Positions 8,791-17,960 of a DNA stretch of 64,000 bases are shown here, one piece after another (the stretch's first letter is position 1; each line of letters starts with the position of its first letter). The stretch spans positions 3,038,001 to 3,102,000 of the forward strand of contig NZ_CP142884.1 in the NCBI RefSeq assembly GCF_040760075.1, given 5' to 3'. The position numbers and the translations under genes were made by a program. This stretch comes from Sphingobacterium sp. R2. GTDB lineage: Bacteria; Bacteroidota; Bacteroidia; Sphingobacteriales; Sphingobacteriaceae. A model generated the notes under the pieces. It did not search any database. It saw only the letters and a program-made list of their open reading frames with translations, and was not told the DNA's origin.

Positions 8791-10551
8791 ATGGAAACAT
8801 ACAATAACATAGTTTTGGAGCGATTACCCAGACATTTGAAACGCTATGTGGTAGCTCAGGGATATGAACGTTATACCGCCCTGGATCAGGCTTTGTGGCG
8901 TTATGTCATGCGTCAGAATTATTCTTTTTTGAAAGATGTAGCGTATTACCCTTATATCCCTGGATTGAAGAAAGCAGGTTTATCAATTGCGACCATACCA
9001 AACCTGCAGGATATGAACGATAGTCTAAAGTTAATTGGCTGGGGAGCTGTGACAGTGGATGGTTTTATTCCGCCAGCTGCTTTTATGGAATTTCAGGCGC
9101 ATCGCGTACTGGTTATTGCAGCAGACATACGTCAATTGGAACATATCGAATATACACCAGCGCCGGATATTATCCACGAATCTTCTGGCCATGCACCTAT
9201 AATAGGTGAGCCAGATTATGCTGCATACCTTCAATATTTTGGAGAAGTCGGGACAAAAGCACTTTCTTCGGGCAAAGATTTTGAACTCTACGAAGCTATT
9301 CGTTACCTATCTATTTTAAAGGAACACGCTACAACAACGGAAGTTGAGTTGGAGGAAGCAGAGAAAAATTTGCAGATCATTCAAGATAATATGGGCGAAC
9401 CTTCGGAGATGGCGTTGTTGAGTAGGCTGCATTGGTGGACTGTGGAATACGGACTTATTGGAGATCTTCATAACCCAAAAATTTACGGAGCTGGCTTACT
9501 GTCATCCATTGGAGAAAGCGCAAGCTGCATGCAAGAAGATGTGCCTAAGTTGCCGTATAGTTTAAATGCGATTGAATATGCGTATGATATTACCAAACCA
9601 CAGCCACAGCTATTTGTTACACCAGATTTTGAACATCTAAAAATTGTGTTGGATAAATTTGTTGATACCATGGCATTTCGAGTAGGAGGGAAACTGAGCG
9701 TTGACAAAGCCATTGATTGCCGTGCTGTATGTACGGTGCAATATAGTTCTGGCCTGCAAGTATCGGGAGTGTTTAAATTAGCCAACACAGATCAAAATCT
9801 TTCATATATTCAGACACAGGGACCCACCGCTTTGGCATTCGCGGGTAAACAACTCGAAGGACACGGTAAAGATTACCATAGCGAAGGATTTGGTTCTCCA
9901 GTAGGAAATTTGAGAGGTGCAGATCAAGATCTGGAAGATTTTGATGCAGTAACATTGATTCAATACGGTATAGTTGAAGGCCAGCAGTGTGTGTTAAACT
10001 TTGCTTCGGGGATTACTGTCGTAGGAACTGTTCAACGGATTGTCCGACAATTTGACAAGATTGTTTTGATTTCATTTACGGCATGTGAAGTATACCGTAA
10101 CGATGGGAAAGAAGTGTACTTTAGACCTGAATGGGGGATATATGATATGGCTGTAGGAACTGAAATTATCTCCGTCTTTGCGGGTGCTGCCGATAAGGAT
10201 GCCTATGAAACCCTGGAAGAACATCCGGGGCAGGCTTCATTTTCCATGACTAACGAAACCGAAGATGTAAAGCTCGTGAATCTCCATGCTGCGATAAGGA
10301 ATTTGCGAGACAAAGGATTTGATCAAGAGGCTTGGCTTTATATCTTCAATCTCCTGGGAACGGAAAATGCGGATCATTGGTTAGGTTTGGTTGAGTTATT
10401 TGAAATCGCCTGGGCGAATAATGCAGAGGAGTTAGCTCATCTGGCAGAAGTGAGACTTTTAAAATTTGTTACGCTATATCCACATTTGAAAAAACTGATT
10501 GATGATGGACTGCGTGTTGCAAAGGAGGAAGCTCTTTTAAATAATCAATGA
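8791..10551 (+). CDS. phhA: Aromatic amino acid (phenylalanine) hydroxylase, long Bacteroidota type
   Basis: A 586-residue protein whose N-terminal part is a biopterin-dependent aromatic amino acid hydroxylase domain. The Fe ligands are His129 and His134 in HESSGH, with a Glu near 219 (WWTVEYGLIG) as the third. Classical bacterial PhhA is about 260-300 residues; the extra C-terminal 300 or so (two beta-rich blocks, then a helical tail) are the extension I associate with Bacteroidota enzymes. It converts Phe to Tyr, feeding the homogentisate pathway encoded just downstream. It has its own 134-bp upstream gap with a possible TACTTTTG -7 box at 8675. Confidence 0.9.
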   Translation: METYNNIVLERLPRHLKRYVVAQGYERYTALDQALWRYVMRQNYSFLKDVAYYPYIPGLKKAGLSIATIPNLQDMNDSLKLIGWGAVTVDGFIPPAAFMEFQAHRVLVIAADIRQLEHIEYTPAPDIIHESSGHAPIIGEPDYAAYLQYFGEVGTKALSSGKDFELYEAIRYLSILKEHATTTEVELEEAEKNLQIIQDNMGEPSEMALLSRLHWWTVEYGLIGDLHNPKIYGAGLLSSIGESASCMQEDVPKLPYSLNAIEYAYDITKPQPQLFVTPDFEHLKIVLDKFVDTMAFRVGGKLSVDKAIDCRAVCTVQYSSGLQVSGVFKLANTDQNLSYIQTQGPTALAFAGKQLEGHGKDYHSEGFGSPVGNLRGADQDLEDFDAVTLIQYGIVEGQQCVLNFASGITVVGTVQRIVRQFDKIVLISFTACEVYRNDGKEVYFRPEWGIYDMAVGTEIISVFAGAADKDAYETLEEHPGQASFSMTNETEDVKLVNLHAAIRNLRDKGFDQEAWLYIFNLLGTENADHWLGLVELFEIAWANNAEELAHLAEVRLLKFVTLYPHLKKLIDDGLRVAKEEALLNNQ

Positions 10552-10606
10552 AAAATAGTTCTTCCAAAGGTCTAAATTCAATCTTTGGAGCAATATAATA
10601 GGATCC

Positions 10607-10648
10607 AAAAAATAGGACTATCCAAAAGTTTGAAAGTCCTATTTTTTT
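10607..10648. terminator. Bidirectional terminator between phhA and the convergent genes
   Basis: AAAAAATAGGACT (10607-10619) pairs with AGTCCTATTTTTT (from 10635), followed by a T-run on the + strand and mirrored by an A-run on the other side, so it can stop transcription from both directions. A weaker stem TCCAAAG/CTTTGGA lies just upstream (about 10563-10588). Confidence 0.85.
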
Positions 10649-10661
10649 GCGCTTACTTAAA

Positions 10662-11561
10662 TTATCCCATTAATAAAATTTGCCAGGCTTTATCGAGCTG
10701 GCCTGCATCCAATAGCTGTGCAGCATATTCATGAACTTTCTGGCTAAATTTCGATGGGCTGTCTTCAAAGTTTAGCTTCAGGTAGTTTAAATACTTATCT
10801 GCTGGCTGTATATCTTTTAATGTGGGTAGTGTTTCAACATTGGCCAACAATCCCAGGTGATTTCCGGTCAATACGGTGGAAAATCTAATTTTTTCTGGAA
10901 GTTGATCTATGCCAATTCCCAAACTACGGAGGGGTTTTGGTACAATAAATAGATTTTCATCAGTGACGCGGCAGTACCAGTCACCACCCAGTCTTGCCAC
11001 AAGGTCCAAATCTTTTTGTTGAATGGTATTGTCTTTGCCCAATAAGTGTTTGTGGATATGCATATAGAGGATCTCGGCAATAACAAGATTACCAGCCCCC
11101 GGTTCATCGCTTAAAGCGACAATTTCTCTAACCCGACATTCCAGCTGAACTGGAGATTCGGCTACCCGTGGTGGCGCAACCTGCATAGAAGGGACAGCAG
11201 TAAAACCCGACTTATCGAATTCATTTATTTCCTTCCCATATTCGGTGCTGGCAAGAGATTGCTGCTGCACCATATCGTAGTTGACAATATTGATGACGAC
11301 TTCCTTAACTTGCTGTATATTATCCAATGTATGCTTCGTACTGCCATCGCGCATCCGCCGCAGTGGCGAAAAAACGCAGATAGGCGGCTGATGCGACATC
11401 AGGTTGAAATAACTAAAAGGACTTAAGTTGACTTGTCCATTGCGATCTATCGTGCTCGCAAAACAAATTGGACGCGGTGCAATAGCATATTTGATTAAAT
11501 TATCGATGATGGCTTTGTCCGCTACAGACTCAAAGGTTATGGTTTCGAAAGATGGCTTCAT
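10662..11561 (-). CDS. Flavin reductase-like FMN-binding split-barrel protein
   Basis: A 299-residue soluble protein. Residues about 15-200 show the flavin reductase-like split-barrel pattern: IAPRPICFASTIDRNGQVNL, SPFSYFNLMSHQPP, then KHTLDNIQQVKEVVINIV. Such proteins bind FMN and reduce flavin with NAD(P)H or act as small oxidoreductases. The C-terminal about 80 residues (LPTLKDIQPADKYLNYLKLN onward) form an extra helical segment. It ends an operon whose upstream gene, 12 bp away, is fumarylacetoacetate hydrolase, so it probably serves aromatic catabolism; its substrate there is not evident. Confidence 0.82.
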   Translation of the reverse strand: MKPSFETITFESVADKAIIDNLIKYAIAPRPICFASTIDRNGQVNLSPFSYFNLMSHQPPICVFSPLRRMRDGSTKHTLDNIQQVKEVVINIVNYDMVQQQSLASTEYGKEINEFDKSGFTAVPSMQVAPPRVAESPVQLECRVREIVALSDEPGAGNLVIAEILYMHIHKHLLGKDNTIQQKDLDLVARLGGDWYCRVTDENLFIVPKPLRSLGIGIDQLPEKIRFSTVLTGNHLGLLANVETLPTLKDIQPADKYLNYLKLNFEDSPSKFSQKVHEYAAQLLDAGQLDKAWQILLMG

Positions 11562-11572
11562 ATTCGCTAGAT

Positions 11573-12547
11573 TTATGAATGGTGTAAAGCAATAGAATTG
11601 GAAAGTTTTCCGAGTGCGGTGATCTCCAATTCAATCTCATCGCCAAGGTTAAGCCATTGATCTTCGTGGTTAGGATTCGCTATGCGTGCAGTGCCATTGA
11701 GTTCGAGAAAGCAACCTGTCCCAACAGTACCTGAACCGATCACATCACCGGGGAAGATCTGTACACCATAAGAAACCCGCTCAATAATTTCTGCAAAAGT
11801 CCAGTGCATGCTCGCAAAATTACCAGCTGAAACCTGTCGGCCGTTTACTTTACAAGTCATATCGAGATCATAACAGTTGCCAATATGCCCCTTGGCTGGT
11901 TGAATTTTATAAGGCTCCAATTCATCTTTGGTAACTAACCAAGGTCCAATTGCTGTCGCAAAATCTTTGCCTTTGGCTGGTCCTAAACTCAATTTCATCT
12001 CTTCCATCTGTAGTTTTCTTGCACTAAAATCATTCATGATCATGAATCCGGCGATATACTCATCTGCCTTGGCCGCAGGAATGTTGATTCCTGTTTTATT
12101 GATGACGATAGCGATCTCAAGTTCGAAATCAAGTTGATATAAATGTAAGGGCATGCAGTGAATAGGCCCAGGACCTTGGATTGCCTGATGATTCGAAAAA
12201 TAGAAAACAGGAAATTTATCAAATTCGGGGATCATTTCGAGTCGGCGGTTTCTTCTTGATGTTTCCACATGCTGACGAAATGCGTAGGCATCTCTAAAAG
12301 AGGCTGGATGAGGTACTGGAGCGATAAGCTGTGTGTCCTGTAAGGGATGATAAGATCTTTTGATCGTTCCCCGGGCCAAAGCACGCTCGAATTCCTGTAG
12401 CTTACCCATGGCTTTTTGTTCACCTTTTAGGAAATCAGACATATTTTTTGGAAGGGTTTGATCGATTGCTGAGCAACGATAACATCGGTCGTTTATGACA
12501 ATCCCCAATTCCTCCTTACCTTCCCAAATGCAGGTGACAATTCTCAT
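11573..12547 (-). CDS. Fumarylacetoacetate hydrolase family protein
   Basis: A 324-residue FAH-superfamily enzyme. The metal-binding signature is present: DFELEIAIV (about residues 142-150), FMIMNDFSARKLQ, LGPAKGKDF and the late GDVIGSGTVGTG. In the homogentisate pathway the last step splits fumarylacetoacetate into fumarate and acetoacetate. The neighbourhood (hydroxylase, homogentisate dioxygenase, 4-HPP dioxygenase) makes that the likely substrate, although related enzymes act on acylpyruvates. ATG at 12547 is followed directly by MRIVTCIWEGK. It is divergent from hmgA across a 314-bp gap and cotranscribed with the flavin reductase-like gene. Confidence 0.9.
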   Translation of the reverse strand: MRIVTCIWEGKEELGIVINDRCYRCSAIDQTLPKNMSDFLKGEQKAMGKLQEFERALARGTIKRSYHPLQDTQLIAPVPHPASFRDAYAFRQHVETSRRNRRLEMIPEFDKFPVFYFSNHQAIQGPGPIHCMPLHLYQLDFELEIAIVINKTGINIPAAKADEYIAGFMIMNDFSARKLQMEEMKLSLGPAKGKDFATAIGPWLVTKDELEPYKIQPAKGHIGNCYDLDMTCKVNGRQVSAGNFASMHWTFAEIIERVSYGVQIFPGDVIGSGTVGTGCFLELNGTARIANPNHEDQWLNLGDEIELEITALGKLSNSIALHHS

Positions 12548-12685
12548 ATATTGTGTGTTCTATTTGGTTATTTAATGTTGTGAGCATTTGACACAAATAT
12601 ATCGTATAAGATTTGAAAAAAATATTTCTTCTCTTATAAATAGAAAAATATGCTTAACTTTATTAAAGAATTATAAACTAAAAAA

Positions 12686-12781
12686 ATGATCAATCGTGGC
12701 GTACATCGCTTTTCGTTCTCCATGCCCTATATTGCTTTTAATAGAGCAATTATAGCTGATATCGTTTTTGCACAATACTAA
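12686..12781 (+). CDS. Possible small ORF or leader peptide upstream of hmgA
   Basis: ATG at 12686 after an A-rich stretch opens 31 codons ending at TAA 12779-12781, 80 nt before hmgA. Six residues are Phe or Tyr (four Phe, two Tyr). A hairpin follows (CCAATA at about 12799, loop GTTC, TATTGG), without a T-run. It resembles a leader ORF for a Phe/Tyr catabolic operon, but no competing arms or terminator could be drawn, and chance ORFs of this size are common. Low confidence. Confidence 0.25.
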   Translation: MINRGVHRFSFSMPYIAFNRAIIADIVFAQY

Positions 12782-12861
12782 CCTTCTCTCATGCACTTGC
12801 CAATAGTTCTATTGGTGCCTAGATATTCAATTAATTTTATAACCGTTTAAATCGTAGTATT

Positions 12862-14019
12862 ATGCCATTTTATGTAAAACAAGGGCAAATTCCAATACAG
12901 CGACATACTGTTTTTAGAAAGCCCGATAATACGCTTTATGCTGAGGAAGTCGTATCCACCCATGGATTTTCCAGTCTTTATTCTTTGGTGTATCATTGCC
13001 ATCCGCCTACATTGGTCAAGCAAATCAGGGAGCCTTACGATGTATCACCCAAGATCGCCCGGGATAAACATCTTAAGCATACCAGCTTAAAAGGATTTCA
13101 GGTACAGGCCAAAGATGATTATCTCGAAAGCCGAACGCCCGTGCTGGTTAATCAGGACCTGCACATATCTTTGGCAGCTCCTCGTCGGTCCATGGATGAC
13201 TACTTCTATAAAAATAGTCAGGCAGATGAGATTGTTTTTATTCATCAAGGGATCGGAAGATTAAAAACTGGATATGGAAATATCCCATTTAAATATGGTG
13301 ATTATTTAGTTATTCCCCGGGGAACGATTTATCAAATGGAATTTGAGCAGAAAGATAACCGGTTGTTTATCGTTGAATCGTTTTCTCCTGTGCGTACACC
13401 AAAACGGTATCGCAATGAATTTGGTCAATTGATGGAGCACGCTCCCTTTTTTGAACGCGATATTCGGGTACCTCAAAATTTGGAAACCTTTGATGAATTG
13501 GGTGATTTCGAAGTGAAAATCAAGAAACAGGGGATGATTTATCCGTATGTCTACGGAAGTCATCCGTTTGATTTTATTGGCTGGGACGGCTATCATTTTC
13601 CCTGGGCCTTTTCGATCCATGATTTTATGCCGATAACGGGTAAACTACATCAGCCACCACCTGTCCACCAGACCTTTGAGACTGACAACTTTGTACTGTG
13701 TAGCTTTTGTCCACGGCTGTATGATTATCATCCAAATTCGATTCCTGCACCGTATAATCACAGCAATGTAGATTCGGATGAAGTGCTGTACTACGTCGAT
13801 GGTGATTTTATGAGCAGAAAGTCGGTTGAAAGAGGACAGATTACACTGCATCCCGGTGGTATACCGCATGGACCTCATCCAGGGACAGTGGAAAAAAGTA
13901 TCGGACAGGTTAAAACCGAAGAGCTGGCTGTGATGATCGATCCTTTTCGACCATTGATGCTGACAGAAGAAGCGCTCAGTATAGAAGATCCAGATTATTA
14001 TAAGTCTTGGATGAGTTAG
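12862..14019 (+). CDS. hmgA: Homogentisate 1,2-dioxygenase
   Basis: A 385-residue cupin-fold iron dioxygenase that opens homogentisate to maleylacetoacetate. Family blocks visible: HCHPPT near residue 50, RRSMDDYFYKN at about 111, HPFDFIGWDGYHFPW at about 233-248, then HQTFETDNFVLCSFCPRL and the C-terminal metal region LHPGGIPHGPHPG (about 330-343). Bacterial HmgA is often about 430 residues, so this is the shorter Bacteroidota form, complete at both ends. It starts a + strand operon with hppD (34 bp later) and the dehydrogenase. Confidence 0.93.
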   Translation: MPFYVKQGQIPIQRHTVFRKPDNTLYAEEVVSTHGFSSLYSLVYHCHPPTLVKQIREPYDVSPKIARDKHLKHTSLKGFQVQAKDDYLESRTPVLVNQDLHISLAAPRRSMDDYFYKNSQADEIVFIHQGIGRLKTGYGNIPFKYGDYLVIPRGTIYQMEFEQKDNRLFIVESFSPVRTPKRYRNEFGQLMEHAPFFERDIRVPQNLETFDELGDFEVKIKKQGMIYPYVYGSHPFDFIGWDGYHFPWAFSIHDFMPITGKLHQPPPVHQTFETDNFVLCSFCPRLYDYHPNSIPAPYNHSNVDSDEVLYYVDGDFMSRKSVERGQITLHPGGIPHGPHPGTVEKSIGQVKTEELAVMIDPFRPLMLTEEALSIEDPDYYKSWMS

Positions 14020-14053
14020 ATTAATAAAAAGAAGAGTAACCTTTATATAAATT

Positions 14054-15181
14054 ATGGCAAATACATTTGCAGAAAAGATTGCCCAAGCGCAAGATTTTCT
14101 ACCTATCAATGGAACCGATTATATTGAATTTTATGTTGGTAATGCGAAGCAAGCGGCGCATTACTACAAGACCGCTTTTGGCTTCCAGTCGGATGCTTAT
14201 GCCGGACCTGAAACAGGAGTTCGAGATCGGGTATCCTATGTGCTCAAACAGAATAAAATACGTTTGGTGCTCACCACTGCGCTGAAATCTGATCATCCCA
14301 TCGCAGAGCATGTTAAAAAACACGGTGATGGCGTTAAAATATTAGCGCTTTGGGTAGATGACGCCCGAAAATCTTTTGAAGAAACAACAAAAAGAGGAGC
14401 AAAGGTATATCAGGAACCACAGCTTATGAAGGATGAAAATGGGGAAGTTTGGACTGCCGGTATCTATACCTATGGCGAAACGGTCCATCTATTTGTCGAA
14501 CGGCGGAATTATTCCGGTACATTTATGCCGGGATATGAAAAATGGGAAAGTGATTACAATCCAAGTGAGACAGGTCTGCTTTATGTCGACCATTGTGTTG
14601 GTAATGTCGGATGGAATAAGATGAACCAAACAGTGAAATGGTATCAGGATGTCATGGGTTTCGTCAACATCCTGTCTTTCGATGACAAGCAGATTAATAC
14701 CGAGTATTCCGCGCTAATGAGTAAAGTGATGAGCAATGGAAATGGCTATGTCAAGTTCCCGATTAACGAGCCTGCTGAAGGGAAAAAGAAGTCGCAGATT
14801 GAAGAATACCTTGAGTTTTATGAGGGAGAAGGCGTACAGCACGCTGCGTTGGCAACGAGAGATATCGTTGCTACGGTGAAAGCACTTAAAGCAAGAGGAG
14901 TAGAGTTTTTGGGTGCCCCACCCGAAGCCTATTACGATATGTTGCCCGAGCGAGTTGGAAAAATTGATGAAGAAATACGGATCATTCAAGAACTTGGAAT
15001 TCTGGTCGATCGTGACGAAGAGGGGTATTTGCTGCAGATTTTTACGAAGCCTGTAGAAGATAGGCCAACTTTATTTTATGAGATCATCCAGCGAAAAGGG
15101 GCACAAAGCTTTGGAGCAGGAAATTTCAAGGCCCTTTTTGAAGCGATAGAACGTGAACAGGAACGTCGAGGAAATTTATAG
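14054..15181 (+). CDS. hppD: 4-Hydroxyphenylpyruvate dioxygenase
   Basis: A 375-residue Fe(II) enzyme converting 4-hydroxyphenylpyruvate to homogentisate. Two VOC half-domains are seen (about 18-150 and 175-350). Iron ligands fit His in DHCVGN (about 176), His in QHAALATRD (about 256) and Glu in FYEIIQRKG (about 342); the C-terminal FGAGNFKALFEAIE is the conserved gating helix. Length is normal. It sits between hmgA and the amino-acid dehydrogenase, whose chosen start is only 4 bp after its stop. Confidence 0.95.
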   Translation: MANTFAEKIAQAQDFLPINGTDYIEFYVGNAKQAAHYYKTAFGFQSDAYAGPETGVRDRVSYVLKQNKIRLVLTTALKSDHPIAEHVKKHGDGVKILALWVDDARKSFEETTKRGAKVYQEPQLMKDENGEVWTAGIYTYGETVHLFVERRNYSGTFMPGYEKWESDYNPSETGLLYVDHCVGNVGWNKMNQTVKWYQDVMGFVNILSFDDKQINTEYSALMSKVMSNGNGYVKFPINEPAEGKKKSQIEEYLEFYEGEGVQHAALATRDIVATVKALKARGVEFLGAPPEAYYDMLPERVGKIDEEIRIIQELGILVDRDEEGYLLQIFTKPVEDRPTLFYEIIQRKGAQSFGAGNFKALFEAIEREQERRGNL

Positions 15182-15185
15182 TAGT

Positions 15186-16433
15186 ATGGGAGAGATGAAA
15201 GAGTTATTACGGGCGTTTGAGCATAAAAGCCCCGAAATTGTTTTCGAATGGAAAGATAGCGAGACGGATGCAAGAGGATGGATTGTGATCAATTCTTTGC
15301 GTGGGGGGGCTGCCGGTGGTGGAACAAGGATGCGAGCTGGATTGGATAGGCATGAGGTAGAATCTCTGGCCAAAACAATGGAGGTTAAGTTTACGGTATC
15401 GGGCCCTGCAATTGGTGGAGCAAAATCGGGCATTGATTTCGACCCACACGACCCAAGGAAAAACGAAGTATTAGAACGTTGGTTTAAGGTTGTCACACCG
15501 CTATTGAAGAATTATTATGGGACAGGTGGGGACCTGAACATAGATGAAATTCATGATGTCATTCCATTGACGGAAGAATATGGACTGTGGCATCCACAAG
15601 AAGGAATCTTGAATGGACACTTTAAGGTGAATGAAAGCAATCGCATTCACCAAATTGGACAATTGCGCTATGGGGTTTCCAAAGTATTGGAGGACAGTTC
15701 CTACAGTCCAGATCTGAAACGAAAGTACAAAGTGGCAGATATGATCACTGGTTATGGCGTGTCAGAGTCAATTCGCCACTATTACGAGCTTTTTGGATCG
15801 CTTTGTGCTGGAAAACGTGCGGTGATTCAGGGCTGGGGAAATGTTGCTGCCGCAGCAGCATTTTATCTGTCGAAACTAGGGGTTAAAGTCGTCGGAATAA
15901 TCGATCGTGCTGGTGGATTGATCAATCCGGAAGGCTTTGATGAGGCAGCTATCACTCGCTTGTTTTTAGAACGGAAAGGTAATGAACTTCATGCAGCAAA
16001 CTTGATCCCTTTTGATCAGATACAAAAACAGATTTGGAATTTACAAACAGATATTTTCGTGCCCGCCGCCGCTTCGCGATTAGTTTCGAAAGATCAGATT
16101 GAACATCTGATTGATCACGGACTTGAGGTAATTGCTTGCGGTGCGAATGTTCCATTTGCTGATCAGGAAATATTTTATGGACCTGTTATGGAGTTTGCTG
16201 ACCAGCATGTTGCAGTTATACCAGATTTTATTGCCAATTGTGGCATGGCGAGAGTATTTGCCTATTTAATGCAACGCAATATCGAAATTAGTGATGATGC
16301 AATTTTTTCGGATGTTTCTAAAGTGATTTTTGAAGCACTCAAAAAAATCAAGGCATTTTCTCCGCAAAAGACTCATGTTTCGTCAAGAGCCTACGAAATT
16401 GCCCTGAAGCAATTGGTGGAAACGGCCAACTGA
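15186..16433 (+). CDS. Glu/Leu/Phe/Val dehydrogenase-family enzyme
   Basis: The ATG at 15186, just after the hppD stop, is preferred over an in-frame GTG at 15153 that lies inside hppD; ATG 15195 is also possible. The 415-residue product has the amino-acid dehydrogenase fold: N-terminal substrate domain with VKFTVSGPAIGGAKSGIDFD around residues 70-90 (catalytic Lys region), then TGGDLNIDE, and a Rossmann domain with VIQGWGNVAAAAAFYL (about 220-235). Family members oxidatively deaminate Glu, Leu, Phe or Val. Its place directly behind hppD suggests it supplies aryl-pyruvates from Tyr/Phe, replacing or assisting a transaminase; that substrate choice is inferred. Confidence 0.88.
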   Translation: MGEMKELLRAFEHKSPEIVFEWKDSETDARGWIVINSLRGGAAGGGTRMRAGLDRHEVESLAKTMEVKFTVSGPAIGGAKSGIDFDPHDPRKNEVLERWFKVVTPLLKNYYGTGGDLNIDEIHDVIPLTEEYGLWHPQEGILNGHFKVNESNRIHQIGQLRYGVSKVLEDSSYSPDLKRKYKVADMITGYGVSESIRHYYELFGSLCAGKRAVIQGWGNVAAAAAFYLSKLGVKVVGIIDRAGGLINPEGFDEAAITRLFLERKGNELHAANLIPFDQIQKQIWNLQTDIFVPAAASRLVSKDQIEHLIDHGLEVIACGANVPFADQEIFYGPVMEFADQHVAVIPDFIANCGMARVFAYLMQRNIEISDDAIFSDVSKVIFEALKKIKAFSPQKTHVSSRAYEIALKQLVETAN

Positions 16434-16479
16434 ATATAAGCCGACGGTTTTTTATATTATATAGTGTACAACTATAAAA

Positions 16480-16541
16480 AAACACTTGAAGCGGGGAACT
16501 TCAAGTGTTTCTAACTAACCAATTATTAACCTAAATTTATG
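16480..16541 (+). repeat. Hairpin-ATG repeat, copy 1
   Basis: A perfect 12-bp stem (16480-16491 with 16499-16510), loop CGGGGAA, then a conserved AT-rich tail with CTAACCAATTATTAACCTAA (from 16514) ending in TTTATGAA. The ATG at 16539 opens only three codons. It follows the dehydrogenase stop by 46 bp, so the hairpin may also terminate that operon. It belongs to a five-copy family in this window. Confidence 0.8.
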
Positions 16542-16694
16542 AATGCTTAAAACAGTACAAAGGCTGTGCCAAAAAATGTTTTCTTTATGTGATGATACTC
16601 GCCATTCAAATGTGACATAATGAAAGTAAATTAATAAATCTGGTCGCTGTGATATGTGCTGTCTTTTATTATTTTCAATAAATGGATAAAATAG

Positions 16695-16755
16695 AAACTC
16701 CTGAAGCTGGGAGCTAACAGGAGTTTTCCTAACCAATTATTAACCTAAATTTATG
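16695..16755 (+). repeat. Hairpin-ATG repeat, copy 2
   Basis: Stem AAACTCCTG (16695-16703) with CAGGAGTTT (16718-16726), an inner AGCT-GGG-AGCT hairpin, then TAACCAATTATTAACCTAAA and TTTATGAA; ATG at 16753 opens seven codons. Stem bases differ from copy 1 but still pair, while the tail is nearly identical: base pairing is kept, sequence is not. Confidence 0.8.
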
Positions 16756-16893
16756 AAAAGTACTTATATAACGTAGTATCTTCAAAAAATGTTTCCATTT
16801 CATATCCTTTATTTCAAATTTTAACATTTTTTAATAATTAAGAGCGGAATTCAACAAGCAATCATATTTTCTATAAGATCTCCTTCTAGAAAT

Positions 16894-16962
16894 AAAAAAC
16901 CTGTTAGTGGGGATACTAACAGGTTTTTTATAAACTAACTAAATTATTAACCTAACTTTATG
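16894..16962 (+). repeat. Hairpin-ATG repeat, copy 3
   Basis: A perfect 15-bp stem (16894-16908 with 16915-16929), loop GGGGAT, then AACTAACTAAATTATTAACC and CTTTATGAA; ATG at 16960 opens 15 codons (MKLLFFIQ...). The stretch 16434-17180 holds only these three copies and no other convincing gene. Confidence 0.8.
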
Positions 16963-17180
16963 AAACTACTATTTTTTATTCAAGAAAGATGCCAACACTT
17001 TGTATAGAACCCGCCGTTTAACGATTTTTAACATGCACTTACTTGAGTAATGAGAAAGGTTTCTGATTATAGCGGTAATCCGTTTTATTTTCAAACTTTT
17101 TTTTGGCCATAGCTGTTAATTTAACACAGGGGGCTATCAATCAATATGGCCTTGTTTTCATAAACTACAAAAAAAAGTCT

Positions 17181-17960
17181 ATGTCACTAACATACCGTTA
17201 TCAATTTGAAAATAACGAAAGTCCATTTTGGGCTTTTGCAATACATGATGGTCATCACGTCGACGATAATATACTACTCAATTTTAATATTTCTGAAGAG
17301 GAGCGATTACGGGAGGAGGATCCTTACACGGCTATTTTGGCGGAGTTACCTTTCAATAGGTTCGTGTCTGGAACGTCTAGGTTTCAATTAGACTTGAACC
17401 GAAAGCGAGAAGATGCTATTTATGTTAAACCTGAGCAATCTTGGGGCTTGCGTGTTTGGCGAGCAGCATTGCCACAGGGGCAGATAAATGAGTTATATGC
17501 GATTTATGACCGTGTGTATGCAGATGTATGTCAGCATATTCAACATACTATTGATCGTTATGGTTATTTTGTCATCTATGATATTCATAGCTACAACATG
17601 CGACGCGAGGGACCTGAAGCAATCTTGAACACTGCTACCGATCCACAAATCAATTTAGGTACGCAACATAATCACCAAAAATGGAGAGAATTGACTGATC
17701 AGTTATTAAAAGTATTACAAACTGGAAAAGATGGGCAAGTTTACGACGTGCGTGAGAATGTGAAATTTAAAGGTGGTTTTCTTTCTGCGTACTTGAATAG
17801 TAAGTTTGGCGATAAAGGCTGTATTTTTTCGATAGAATTTAGGAAAGATTTTATGGATGAGTGGACGGGGGAAGTTTTTCCACAAAAACTACAGGAATAT
17901 AAGCAACTTCTTTTGCAAAGTATAGAAACACTGGAAAATTATTTTGCCTATGAAAGATAA
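17181..17960 (+). CDS. N-formylglutamate amidohydrolase-like protein
   Basis: Start set at ATG 17181 (MSLTYRYQFENN) after an A-rich run; an upstream in-frame start at 17103 would add residues unlike the family. The 259-residue product shows the N-formylglutamate amidohydrolase pattern: AIHDGHHVDD (about 20-29), SRFQLDLNR (about 70-78), YDIHSYN (about 133-139) and a late SIEFRKDFMDEWTGE. These are zinc hydrolases that remove an N-acyl or formyl group. Here it is first in an overlapping three-gene operon with a QEGLA metallopeptidase and an ATP-grasp ligase, so the true substrate is more likely a peptide-like conjugate than free formylglutamate; that is inference. Confidence 0.82.
   Translation: MSLTYRYQFENNESPFWAFAIHDGHHVDDNILLNFNISEEERLREEDPYTAILAELPFNRFVSGTSRFQLDLNRKREDAIYVKPEQSWGLRVWRAALPQGQINELYAIYDRVYADVCQHIQHTIDRYGYFVIYDIHSYNMRREGPEAILNTATDPQINLGTQHNHQKWRELTDQLLKVLQTGKDGQVYDVRENVKFKGGFLSAYLNSKFGDKGCIFSIEFRKDFMDEWTGEVFPQKLQEYKQLLLQSIETLENYFAYER

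Noticed and set aside
16434..17180. CRISPR array at the three tandem hairpins
   Set aside because: Units are about 200 bp apart, stems differ in sequence and there are no spacers of uniform length.
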